A stretch of 37,034 nucleotides of DNA from CAZEJS01 sp964512645 (GTDB lineage: Bacteria; Actinomycetota; Geothermincolia; Fen-727; Anoxymicrobiaceae). Within the stretch, counting starts at the first letter, position 1; the number at the start of each line of letters is the position of its first letter. The stretch is from contig CAZEJS010000028.1 in assembly GCA_964512645.1 (NCBI GenBank), positions 1 through 37,034 on the forward strand, read 5' to 3'. Made by a program: the position numbers and the translations under genes. The notes below the pieces were generated by a model. The model searched no databases, had not been told where the DNA came from, and saw only the letters and a list, made by a program, of their open reading frames with translations. Positions 28,358 to 36,898 of the stretch are shown piece after piece.

Positions 28358-30025
28358 ATGTCCAAAGAACAGATAACCTCGTTAATAGGGAAAGCCGTGG
28401 AGCGCGCGGTGAGGGAAGGGAAGCTTCCAGAAGTCGACGTCGGTTACGTCGAACTGGACCGCCCCCGGCGCCGGGAGCACGGCGACTGGGCCACCAACCT
28501 GGCGCTGGCCCTTGCCGGCAGGGCCGGAAGGAACCCCCGGGAGGTCGCCGCCGCGATCGCCGAAGCCATGCCTGACGCCCCGGATGTCATCGAGCGCGTG
28601 GAGGTGGCGGGCCCCGGTTTCATCAACTTCCACCTGGCGCCGCATTTCGTCAGGAGGGTCCTGTTCGAGGTCATGGAGAAAGGCCCGGCATTCGGGACCT
28701 CGTCTATCGGGGGAGGCCGGAAGGTCCAGGTAGAGTTCGTGAGCGCCAACCCCGTCGGCCCCCTGCACCTGGGGCACGGCCGGTGGGCCGCCCTGGGGGA
28801 CTCGATCTGTTCGGTGCTGAGCCATGCGGGCTACGACGTCCAGCGCGAGTATTACGTGAACGACTACGGGACCCAGGTCGCCAACTTCGGAAAGTCCATC
28901 TCCGCGCGCTACCTCGAGGAGCTGGGAACGGAGGTGGAGTTCCCCGAGAACGGGTACCGGGGGAGGTACGTCGCCGACATCGCCGGGAGGATCGTCGCGG
29001 AGCACGGCGACGAGTACGCCGCGATGGACGAGGAGGAGCGCTCGAAGCTCTTCGCTGAGGCCGAGTACCCCAGGATGGTGGACTCCATCCGCGTGGTGCT
29101 GGAGAGGATGGGGGTCGCCTTCGACGTCTGGTTCAGCGAGCGCGAGCTCTACCGCAGGGGGGAGGTGGACGAAGCGATAGAGGCCCTGCGGAGCGAAGGC
29201 CGCGCTTACGAGGAGAAAGGCGCGCTCTGGCTCAGGACGAGCGAGTTCGGGGACGAGAAGGACCGCGTGCTCGTCCGCTCGAGCGGGGAGCCGACCTACT
29301 TCGCCTCCGACATCGCCTACCACCGCGACAAGATGCTGAGGGGCTTCGACCTGGTGATAGACATCTGGGGCGCGGACCACCACGGGTACGTGCCGCGCAT
29401 GATGGCGGCGATGGAGGCGATGGGGTTCGGCCAGGGGCACCTGGAGGTGCTGCTGGGACAACTGGTAAAGCTCTATCGTGGCGGGGAGCCGGTCACGATG
29501 TCCAAGCGCACCGGGGAGATCGTCACCCTGGAGGAGCTGCTCGACGAGGTCGGGGTCGACGCCGCGCGGTACTTCTTCCTGCAGAGGTCGGCCGACTCGC
29601 CTCTCGATTTCGACATCGAGCTCGCCAGGCGCGAGTCGCCGGAGAACCCCGTTTACTACGTGCAGTACGCCCACGCAAGGATATGCAGCATACTGCGGTA
29701 CGCCGAGGAGTCGGGCGTCGATACGAGCGACCCTTCCGAGGAAGACATCGACACGCTGAACACGGAGTCGGAGATGGACCTGCTCCGAAAGCTCGCGGAG
29801 CTGGAGGAGATGGTGGAGTTCTGCGCGGAGCGCCGCGCGCCGCACAGGTTGACCGGGTACGCCGAGGAGCTGGCTTCGGCTTTCCACGCGTTCTACCGGG
29901 ACTGCAGGGTTGTGACCGAAGATGAATCCCTGACGCGTGCCCGGCTCTTCGCGGTGAAAGGGGTGCGGCAGGTCCTGGAGATAGTCCTGGGCCTGCTCGG
30001 CGTGGCAGCCCCCGAAAAGATGTGA
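28358..30025 (+). CDS. argS: Arginyl-tRNA synthetase
   Basis: A 555-residue class I synthetase that attaches arginine to tRNA-Arg. The N-terminal Add1 domain includes HGDWATNLAL. The HIGH-type motif is HLGH (137-140) in VEFVSANPVGPLHLGHGR. YYVNDYGTQ and GADHHGYVPRM are family blocks, and the KMSKS-like loop is MSKRTG (381-386). The C-terminal anticodon-binding domain contains VYYVQYAHARICSI and YAEELASAFHAFYRDCRV and ends VLGLLGVAAPEKM. Length is normal. It is probably translated from a leaderless mRNA (TATAAT six bases upstream, no ribosome-binding site). The next gene begins 50 bases after the stop and could be co-transcribed. Confidence 0.97.
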   Translation: MSKEQITSLIGKAVERAVREGKLPEVDVGYVELDRPRRREHGDWATNLALALAGRAGRNPREVAAAIAEAMPDAPDVIERVEVAGPGFINFHLAPHFVRRVLFEVMEKGPAFGTSSIGGGRKVQVEFVSANPVGPLHLGHGRWAALGDSICSVLSHAGYDVQREYYVNDYGTQVANFGKSISARYLEELGTEVEFPENGYRGRYVADIAGRIVAEHGDEYAAMDEEERSKLFAEAEYPRMVDSIRVVLERMGVAFDVWFSERELYRRGEVDEAIEALRSEGRAYEEKGALWLRTSEFGDEKDRVLVRSSGEPTYFASDIAYHRDKMLRGFDLVIDIWGADHHGYVPRMMAAMEAMGFGQGHLEVLLGQLVKLYRGGEPVTMSKRTGEIVTLEELLDEVGVDAARYFFLQRSADSPLDFDIELARRESPENPVYYVQYAHARICSILRYAEESGVDTSDPSEEDIDTLNTESEMDLLRKLAELEEMVEFCAERRAPHRLTGYAEELASAFHAFYRDCRVVTEDESLTRARLFAVKGVRQVLEIVLGLLGVAAPEKM

Positions 30026-30075
30026 CCGGGAAGCCGGACCACCCGGCGCGACCGGACGTCAAGGAGATCTGGCCG

Positions 30076-30912
30076 ATGCGATTCGGGTACCACGTCAGTG
30101 TGAGCGGGCCCCCGGTGTCGGCGCTGCTCAACGGCATCGACGCCCGCTGCGAGACGATTCAGATGTTTCCGGGCAGCCCCCAGCAGTGGGGCACCACTCC
30201 CGTTTCGGAGGAGGATGCCCGCGAGTTCGTCGAGGCGCGGTCCGCTTCGGGCATCGACCCGGTGTTCTTTCACTCGATATACCTGGTCAACATGGCCGCG
30301 CCGTCGGACCAGATATGGAAGCGCTCCATCTCGGCGCTGGTCAGCTCGCTGGAGAAGGCCGACAGGCTGGGGGCAGCCGGCGTGATTACCCATATCGGCA
30401 ATCACAAGGGCGAGGGAGAGGAAGCGGGGTTGGACCGCATCGCCTCGGCGGTGACGGAGTGTTTCTCGCGTCACGAGGGCGACGCGATGCTCATACTCGA
30501 GACTACCGCCGGGGCGGGGACGTCGATCGGGGGCTCCTTCGACCAGTTCGGCGCGGTCTTCGAGAGGTCGGGGCGCCCGCCGCGCATGGGGTTCTGCCTC
30601 GACACCTGTCACGTTTTCGCCGCGGGGTACGACATATCGACCGCGGCGGGCATCGACGGCATGGTGGAGGAGATGGACCGTTACATAGGGCTCGACAGGC
30701 TCCGCGTGCTGCACCTGAACGACACGGCGTCACAGCCCGGTTCCCACCTGGACAGGCACGCACATATCGGGGAGGGCATCATCGGGCTGGACGCCTTCAG
30801 GTACATCGTCAACCACGCAGCGTTCCGCGACCTCCCCGCAATCGTCGAAGTGCCTTACCAGGCCGACGGGGCGCCCGACGACCTGGCGCTCCTCCGCTCC
30901 CTCGCCGGGTAA
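30076..30912 (+). CDS. nfo: Endonuclease IV (AP endonuclease)
   Basis: A 278-residue TIM-barrel enzyme that cuts DNA 5' to abasic sites in base-excision repair using three zinc ions. All nine ligands are present at constant offset from the E. coli protein: His66, His106, Glu142, Asp176, His179, His213, Asp226, His228 and Glu258. FCLDTCHVFAAGYD, LHLNDTASQPGSHLDRHAHIGEG and VEVPY are the diagnostic blocks. ATG 30076 is chosen because AAGGAG lies nine bases upstream; an in-frame GTG overlapping the argS stop would add 18 unconserved residues. Same strand as argS and likely the same transcript. Confidence 0.94.
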   Translation: MRFGYHVSVSGPPVSALLNGIDARCETIQMFPGSPQQWGTTPVSEEDAREFVEARSASGIDPVFFHSIYLVNMAAPSDQIWKRSISALVSSLEKADRLGAAGVITHIGNHKGEGEEAGLDRIASAVTECFSRHEGDAMLILETTAGAGTSIGGSFDQFGAVFERSGRPPRMGFCLDTCHVFAAGYDISTAAGIDGMVEEMDRYIGLDRLRVLHLNDTASQPGSHLDRHAHIGEGIIGLDAFRYIVNHAAFRDLPAIVEVPYQADGAPDDLALLRSLAG

Positions 30913-31063
30913 GCCACAGGGCCGCCTGCCCGCATTCCGGTTCTTCTGCTTCCGTCGTCGCCGCCCGCGCCCCGGGCCGGGAGAAGCCCGCGCCTGCCCG
31001 CGCGAAAGAGCGGAGAGAAAAAACGGAAGGCGGGCAATCCCCTCCCGGGGGCGACCCCTCCGG

Positions 31064-31318
31064 TCAGTCGTGGGAGTGGGCGTCGGAGGCGCCCTGCTCC
31101 TGGGCCTCGAAGAGCAGCGGAGGGACCTCCCGGGCGTCCGCCAGCGCTTCCTCGAGGAGCGACGCGACCTTCTCCAGCCGTGAGCCGACCTCGGAAACGC
31201 CCCTGTTCTTCGAAAGCGCAGCCCACTGCTTCGCGGCCTGGGCCTCCTGTTCGAGCCTCGACGCCATCTGACGCACGGCAGTTTTGATGCCGACGAGGTC
31301 GGGGTTCACATCGTGCAT
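31064..31318 (-). CDS. Small hypothetical coiled-coil protein
   Basis: An 84-residue, highly helical protein: GIKTAVRQMASRLEQEAQAAKQWAALSK followed by GSRLEKVASLLEEALADAREVPPLLF. It has heptad-like spacing and ends in a His/Asp-rich SDAHSHD tail that could bind metal. There is no signal peptide or membrane segment. GGAGGT seven bases before ATG 31318 decides the start. No family recognised. It lies between convergent nfo and divergent lysA. Confidence 0.6.
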   Translation of the reverse strand: MHDVNPDLVGIKTAVRQMASRLEQEAQAAKQWAALSKNRGVSEVGSRLEKVASLLEEALADAREVPPLLFEAQEQGASDAHSHD

Positions 31319-31451
31319 TGCGTACACCTCCCGCCGGGTTTCCCCCGGGCCCGCGCGGGCCCCGGCCACCGGCTTCAACCCATCCCTGATATAAAGAGGC
31401 CTTCGATTGTGTTATTCTATTGTTCCTGACTTATTCCTGTGGGAGTGGCAA

Positions 31452-32708
31452 TTGAACGACTTCGTATACAAGAACGGGGTCCTCTATTGCGAGGACCTGA
31501 GGGTTTCGGACATCGCCGTCAAGGTCGGCACCCCGTTCTACCTGTACAGCAGAAATACTTTCGCCACCCATTTCCGGGCCATCGACGCCGCTTTCGAGGA
31601 GATCCCGCACGTCATCTGTTACTCGGTGAAGGCCAACAGCAACGTCGCGATCATCAAGATGCTTGCGAGCGAGGGCGCCGGCGCCGACGTCGTTTCGGGC
31701 GGGGAGCTTTTCCGGGCGCTCAAGGGCGGCGTGGAGCCGGGAAAGATCGTCTTCGCGGGGCTGGGCAAGACCGCCGAGGAGATCGAGTACGCCCTCAAAG
31801 AGGGCATCCTGATGTTCAACGTGGAGTCCAGCCAGGAGCTCATGCTGATCAATGACGTCGCCCAGCGCCTCGGCGTGCAGGCGCCGGTGGCCCTCCGGGT
31901 CAACCCCGACGTGGATGCGCGCACCCATCCGTACATCGCCACGGGGCTCAAGAAGAGCAAGTTCGGCATCCCGCTGAAGGAGGCCATGGCCGAATACGAG
32001 GTTGCCCAGAAGCTCCCCGGCCTCAACCCCATCGGGGTGCACCAGCACATCGGCTCGCAGATCATGGAGGCGGGGCCGTTCGAGAACAGCCTGAAGAAGG
32101 TCACCAACCTCGCCAGGAGCCTGAAGGTCCTGGGCATGGACATCAAGTACATCAACATCGGTGGCGGGTTCGGGATCCAGTACACCGACGAGGAAGCCCC
32201 GGACCCCGAGCAGTTTTCTTCCGCCCTTGTCCCGCTGCTCCGCGAGGCCGGCGGGACCGTGATCATCGAGGTCGGGAGGATGATCGCCGGCAACGCGGGC
32301 ATCCTGGTCACGAAAGTGCTTTTCAACAAGCAGGGCGAGGAGAAGAAGTTCGTGGTGGTCGACGCGGCGATGAACGACCTGATAAGGCCGAGCCTCTACC
32401 AGGCCGAGCACCATATCGGTCCGGTGGCTTACAGTGACGGAGCATCCGAAGAGAAGGTCGACGTTGTAGGTCCGATATGCGAGTCGGGCGACTTCCTCGC
32501 CCAGGACCGGTCGCTCCCCGAAACCCAGCCCGGCGACCTGCTGGCGGTCTTCACCGCCGGGGCCTACGGGTTCGCCATGTCGTCCAACTACAACTCCCGC
32601 AGGCGCCCGCCCGAGATACTCGTTTCCGGGAAGAAGGCTTACGTCATCAGGCGCCGCGAGACGAACGAGGACCTCGTCCGCGGCGAGGCCATACCCCAGG
32701 ACCTCTAG
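31452..32708 (+). CDS. lysA: Diaminopimelate decarboxylase
   Basis: A 418-residue PLP enzyme that converts meso-diaminopimelate to lysine. The PLP lysine is Lys60 in CYSVKANSN. HQHIGSQ (197-203), NIGGGFG (235-241) and CESGDFLA (343-350) are the diagnostic blocks. The usual EPGR phosphate loop reads EVGR (273-276), a Pro-to-Val change. The TTG start at 31452, with GGGAG six bases upstream, gives the normal length and opening (NDFVYKNGVLYCEDLRV). A frame open from 31407 lacks a signal. It is followed after 37 bases by the DUF362 gene, probably in one operon. Confidence 0.94.
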   Translation: MNDFVYKNGVLYCEDLRVSDIAVKVGTPFYLYSRNTFATHFRAIDAAFEEIPHVICYSVKANSNVAIIKMLASEGAGADVVSGGELFRALKGGVEPGKIVFAGLGKTAEEIEYALKEGILMFNVESSQELMLINDVAQRLGVQAPVALRVNPDVDARTHPYIATGLKKSKFGIPLKEAMAEYEVAQKLPGLNPIGVHQHIGSQIMEAGPFENSLKKVTNLARSLKVLGMDIKYINIGGGFGIQYTDEEAPDPEQFSSALVPLLREAGGTVIIEVGRMIAGNAGILVTKVLFNKQGEEKKFVVVDAAMNDLIRPSLYQAEHHIGPVAYSDGASEEKVDVVGPICESGDFLAQDRSLPETQPGDLLAVFTAGAYGFAMSSNYNSRRRPPEILVSGKKAYVIRRRETNEDLVRGEAIPQDL

Positions 32709-32745
32709 CAGGCGCCCGCCAGACGGCGTGACCGAGGAGCCCCGT

Positions 32746-34044
32746 ATGCCCCCGCAGAAGACGAAGGTCAGCGTGCTCGATGCCAGGAAAGACCTCCCCG
32801 GATCAGTGCGCAAGGTGCTCGACGAGAACGGCGTCGACAGGATAATCGCCGGCAAGCCCCGCGAGTGCTACATCAAGGTCAACGGGATCGACTTCAAGCC
32901 TTACACCTACACGAGCCTGGAAGTGACCGGCGAGGTGATCGATTACTGCTTCGAGGCCGGCGCCCGCAAGGTGTTCCTGATGGAGAACTCGACCCAGGCC
33001 AATTTCACCAGGCTGGTCTTCGAAGTGGCGGGGTTCTCGAGGCTGGCCGAGGAGCGCGGCGCCCGGCCCCTGTACCTCGATGAAGGAAGTGAAGGAGTGG
33101 TCGCCCTGCCGCGAATGGGGTACGACGTGCACGTCTCCAGGCACGTGAAGCACATCATCGACGCGAGGGACGAGGTCACGTACATCAACGTGCCCAGGCT
33201 TAAGACCCACTCCATGACGGTGATGACCGCCGGCGTCAAGAACCAGTACGGCCTGGTCGCCCACCGGGACCGATCCCCGGACCACAACTTCCGGCTGCAC
33301 AAGAAGCTCGCGGACGTCTACGCGGTGGTTCGGCCGGACTTCACTCTGGTGGACGGAACCGTTGTGACCATCCACGGGCACTACCCTCCGGAGGCGCTGC
33401 ACAGGCAGTCCCTCGTCCCCCTGAACATCCTCGTCGGGGGGAGGGACACTCTCGCCGTCGACACGGTATGCGCGCGAATACTGGGCTACGGGGTGGACGA
33501 GGTGGCCCACCTGCGCGAGGCGCGCGACGCGAAGCTCGGGTGCGCTGACCTCGACCTCATAGAAGTCACGGGGGAGCCGCTCGCCCGTTTCGACAGGAAG
33601 TACCCGTACCGGCTCTACGACGCGTTCCCCCATGACGTGGAGATAATCAGGGGCCGTGAACGCAACTGCCTGGAGGGCTGTGACGCGAACACGCTGGCCC
33701 TCCTGCAGGTGTTGTACCTCGATCACGACGGCAAGGGCGGCTTCACCATCGTGATGGGGAAGGGTTTCGACGGCGGGGAGATAGACTCTATCGAGGGCCG
33801 GGTGCTCGTGGCCGGGCCGTGCGCGTATGACGAGGTCTACGACCGGCTCGCCGCCAGGCTCGGCGGGAAGAACGTCTATTCGACCCGTGAGTGCAACGAC
33901 CTGGCCTCGACCACCGGGGCCCTGTCGAAGCTGATGAAGGTCCATCCGTTGAAGCTGGTGCCCGTCAACCCGGTGAAGTCGCTGGAGCTGCTGGTCAGGG
34001 CGCGCCTCCATGGGAGCAAGGCGCGCATAGCGCCAATAACTTGA
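32746..34044 (+). CDS. DUF362 domain-containing protein
   Basis: A 432-residue protein with the DUF362 core: KVNGIDFKPYTYTSLEV, CFEAGARKVFLMENS, INVPRLKTHSMTVMTAGVKNQYGLV and VRPDFTLVDGTVV. Many family members carry ferredoxin-type cysteine clusters, but I see none here; the only nearby cysteines are NCLEGC (residues about 306-311). Function is not established. ATG 32746 is chosen because GAGGAG lies six bases upstream; an in-frame GTG at 32728 is weaker. It follows lysA on the same strand and precedes the endonuclease III homologue by about 87 bases. Confidence 0.85.
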   Translation: MPPQKTKVSVLDARKDLPGSVRKVLDENGVDRIIAGKPRECYIKVNGIDFKPYTYTSLEVTGEVIDYCFEAGARKVFLMENSTQANFTRLVFEVAGFSRLAEERGARPLYLDEGSEGVVALPRMGYDVHVSRHVKHIIDARDEVTYINVPRLKTHSMTVMTAGVKNQYGLVAHRDRSPDHNFRLHKKLADVYAVVRPDFTLVDGTVVTIHGHYPPEALHRQSLVPLNILVGGRDTLAVDTVCARILGYGVDEVAHLREARDAKLGCADLDLIEVTGEPLARFDRKYPYRLYDAFPHDVEIIRGRERNCLEGCDANTLALLQVLYLDHDGKGGFTIVMGKGFDGGEIDSIEGRVLVAGPCAYDEVYDRLAARLGGKNVYSTRECNDLASTTGALSKLMKVHPLKLVPVNPVKSLELLVRARLHGSKARIAPIT

Positions 34045-34131
34045 AAGCGGGCTCACCACGGTCGCCGTGGCCCGTCCTCGAGGCCGGGCGGCCCGTGAGT
34101 CGCCGGGGCGTTCGGCGCCGGGAGGCATGGA

Positions 34132-34824
34132 ATGACAGTCCCGGATATCGATGAACTCAGGGAGAAGGCCCGGGAGGTCGACAGGCGGCTCACGCGCGCG
34201 TTCGGCATCGAGATGCCGCCGGCGGGCGAACGCCGGGACATGATTCACGAGCTGGTGCACGCGGTCCTCTCGCAGAACACCCACCGCCGCAACTACAACC
34301 TTGCCTACGACCGCCTCATGAAGGCGTTTCCGTCCATGGAGGACCTGGGCCGGGCTCCCGTGGACCGCGTCGAGGAGGTCATCAGGCCGGGAGGGCTGTC
34401 CAGGCAGAAGTCCGCGGCTATCAAGGAGATCCTTTCGATCGTCCGGGAGCGGCGAGGTGACTACTCGCTCGAGTTCGTCAGGGACATGAGCGTTCCCGAA
34501 GCCCGGGAGTACCTCACGGGCCTGCCGGGGGTCGGCCCCAAGACGGCTTCCGTGGTGCTTATGTTCGCCGACGGCAGAGAGGTGCTACCGGTTGATACCC
34601 ACGTGCTGCGGACCTCCAGGCGCCTGGGGCTGATCCGCGATAAATCCACCGCGGAGGCGGCCGAGTCCCGGCTGGAGGAGATCGTGCGCTCCTCCCGGCG
34701 GACCGCCATGCACCTGAACCTGGTCCACCTCGGGCGGGAAGTGTGCCACGCGCGCAACCCGTTACACGAGGCATGCCCCGTCAACACAGTCTGCGACTTC
34801 TTCAGTGCGGGCCGGACGCGATGA
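34132..34824 (+). CDS. Endonuclease III-like DNA glycosylase with altered Fe-S motif
   Basis: A 230-residue HhH-GPD glycosylase. The helix-hairpin-helix is LPGVGPKTASVVL (131-143). Catalytic Lys137 and Asp155 (VDTHV) keep the 18-residue spacing of E. coli Nth. The C-terminal cluster motif has the exact Nth spacing (7, 3, 6) but reads Cys205, His212, Cys215, Cys221: the second cysteine ligand is histidine. It would remove oxidised pyrimidines, or another damaged base, and nick the abasic site. GGAGG six bases before ATG 34132 supports the start. With endonuclease IV encoded 3 kb upstream, it fits a base-excision-repair neighbourhood. Confidence 0.88.
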   Translation: MTVPDIDELREKAREVDRRLTRAFGIEMPPAGERRDMIHELVHAVLSQNTHRRNYNLAYDRLMKAFPSMEDLGRAPVDRVEEVIRPGGLSRQKSAAIKEILSIVRERRGDYSLEFVRDMSVPEAREYLTGLPGVGPKTASVVLMFADGREVLPVDTHVLRTSRRLGLIRDKSTAEAAESRLEEIVRSSRRTAMHLNLVHLGREVCHARNPLHEACPVNTVCDFFSAGRTR

Positions 34825-34874
34825 CCCGCGCGCGACGGACCTTGCGAAAACACAACTCCGGCGCGTTTTCTACG

Positions 34875-34883
34875 TGGTAAAAT
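34875..34883 (+). promoter_or_regulatory. Extended -10 (TGGTAAAAT) for HD-GYP gene
   Basis: TG-G-TAAAAT about 47 bases before ATG 34931; no clear -35. Confidence 0.45.
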
Positions 34884-34930
34884 CCGCTTGAAGGTCGGTT
34901 TGCCTTGTCTTCTGCCGCCGCGAGGAAATC

Positions 34931-36898
34931 ATGAACTGGATCGCCAGCGCACTAGCCGGAAACCGTTCCTCGATCCTGGGAGAGGTCGAGCGGTCTCTTT
35001 CCGGCCGCGCCGGCCCCGGGCTCAGCCGCGACGAGCTCCTGGACCAGGCTGCCTGGACCCTGGACACGATAGCCGCCTCCCCGGACATCGGGATGACCCC
35101 GGCTCTGTTGAACGGGTGGGAAGCGGCGGGGTCCGACTGCGCCGGACGCGGTCTGCCCGCCGAGGAGTTGTCCGTGGCCACCACGGCGCTGAAGCGCGCG
35201 GCATGGCTGGTGCTCTCGCGGGAGGTGGGGCCCGGGGCGGTGGACATGCCCGGGCTCATCGAGGCGATGATGGACTTCGAGAAAGTGCTCGAGGGGTGCC
35301 GGCTCGCCGCCGTGAGGAGCTTTCTCGCCGAAAAAGGCCCGGCGGAAGCGGCCTGCGGTGAGCGGGTCGAAGCCCTCTACGGCCTGGCCGACGCTCTCTC
35401 TACGAACGGAGGCGTCGAGTCGTTCGACGGCATCGCCGAAAGGATCGCGGGCATCACCGGACTTCCCAGGGCATCAATACTGCTCATCCGCGAGGATGGC
35501 TCGCTCGAGCCCGCCGCCTCCAACTACGCCGGTTCGCTGAAACTGCTCGAGGGGGCCGGGGAGGAGACGCTGGCCGCGCTCGCCGACGTGGTGGCGGGCA
35601 GTTCACATCCCGTGGTGCTCGAGGGTGGCGCCGGCGACGCGTCGGTCGACGGGTTCCTCGACGCGTACGAAACCCCGTTGGTTCTGGCGGTCCCGATGCT
35701 GACCGGCGACAGGCTGGTCGGGTTGATCCTGCTCGACGCCCGGCACCACGGGGAGTTCACCGACCGGCAACTGGACCTTGCGGTAGCCTGCGCCGGCCAG
35801 GCGGCGCTCGCCATCGAAGCGGGCACCCTGCTCTCGGAGATGGAGACCCGGCTCAAGCAGATGGCCGCCATCGGCATAGTGGCGAGGAGCCTTACGACAC
35901 ACCTCGACCCGCGCGAGCAGCTCGACGGCCTGCTGCGGACGGCCGTCTCCCTGATGCGTGCGGAGAGCGGTGTGGTCATGCTGGCCGAAGAGATGTTCGG
36001 GCGGCTGGGGACGGAGGCGACCGCCGGCGACTCGGCCTGGGCCGACGACGAAGCCTTCCGGAGGTGCGCCGTGCGGGTGTTCGAGAGCTCTTCGGCGGTA
36101 TCCTGGAGCGCCGGGGACGGCGACGAGCCGTTCGGGAAGCTTCCCTCCCCGCTCACCGCCTGCGCGTGCGCCCCCCTCCTGGTGCGCGACAAGGCGATAG
36201 GCGTCATCAGCGTCGCCTCGTCCAGGAATGGGGAGACCTACGGCAGGGACGACATGGAGCTGTTCGGCAACTTCACCGCCCAGGCGGCGGTCGCCCTCGA
36301 GAACACCCGGCTCTACGACAAGCTGCAGGACACTTACCTGGGCGCCATAGCTTCGCTGGCGGCGGCGATCGAGGCCAGAGACCCGTACACCGTCGGCCAC
36401 TCCGCGCGGGTCACCCAGTACGCGGTGGCGATCGCGGAGTCGATGGGCCTGCCTACCGAAGAGGTGGAGGACCTGCGGCTGGCGGGCCTGCTCCACGACC
36501 TGGGGAAGATCGGCGTGCCCGACAGCATACTCAACAAAGCCGGTCGCCTCAGCGACGAGGAGTACCAGGCGATCAAGATGCACCCCGTCCTGAGCATGAG
36601 GATAATAGAACCCCTGCCGCACCTGGGCAACATCATCCCGATCATCTACCACCACCACGAGCGCTACGACGGCAACGGGTACATGGACGGCAAGGTCGGG
36701 ACCGGCATACCGCTGGGCGCCCGCATCATCGCCGTGGCCGACTCCTACGAGGCGATGACCTCCGACAGGCCCTACCGCAAGGCCCTTTCCCGGGAGGAAG
36801 CCGTGGCGGAGCTCAGCAGGAACGCCGGCACACAGTTCGATCCCGAGGTCGTCGAGCATTTCCTCGCCCTGCTGGAGCGGAGCGCGACGGTAGCCTGA
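34931..36898 (+). CDS. GAF-GAF-HD-GYP signalling phosphodiesterase
   Basis: A 655-residue cytoplasmic protein. Residues 1-135 form an all-helical N-terminal domain resembling RsbRD-type stress-sensor domains. Two GAF domains follow (about 165-300 and 325-460), then an HD-GYP domain (about 466-651), which in its family hydrolyses cyclic di-GMP. Metal-binding residues are kept: His490 (VGHSARV), His522-Asp523 (LLHDLGKIG), His551 (MHP) and His575-576 (HHHERYDGNGY). The signature GYP is GYM (583-585), a Pro-to-Met change in the loop that gives the family its name. GAGGA lies four bases before ATG 34931. No cognate cyclase adjoins; the degenerate GGDEF protein near 20 kb suggests c-di-GMP signalling is used. 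Confidence 0.92.
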   Translation: MNWIASALAGNRSSILGEVERSLSGRAGPGLSRDELLDQAAWTLDTIAASPDIGMTPALLNGWEAAGSDCAGRGLPAEELSVATTALKRAAWLVLSREVGPGAVDMPGLIEAMMDFEKVLEGCRLAAVRSFLAEKGPAEAACGERVEALYGLADALSTNGGVESFDGIAERIAGITGLPRASILLIREDGSLEPAASNYAGSLKLLEGAGEETLAALADVVAGSSHPVVLEGGAGDASVDGFLDAYETPLVLAVPMLTGDRLVGLILLDARHHGEFTDRQLDLAVACAGQAALAIEAGTLLSEMETRLKQMAAIGIVARSLTTHLDPREQLDGLLRTAVSLMRAESGVVMLAEEMFGRLGTEATAGDSAWADDEAFRRCAVRVFESSSAVSWSAGDGDEPFGKLPSPLTACACAPLLVRDKAIGVISVASSRNGETYGRDDMELFGNFTAQAAVALENTRLYDKLQDTYLGAIASLAAAIEARDPYTVGHSARVTQYAVAIAESMGLPTEEVEDLRLAGLLHDLGKIGVPDSILNKAGRLSDEEYQAIKMHPVLSMRIIEPLPHLGNIIPIIYHHHERYDGNGYMDGKVGTGIPLGARIIAVADSYEAMTSDRPYRKALSREEAVAELSRNAGTQFDPEVVEHFLALLERSATVA

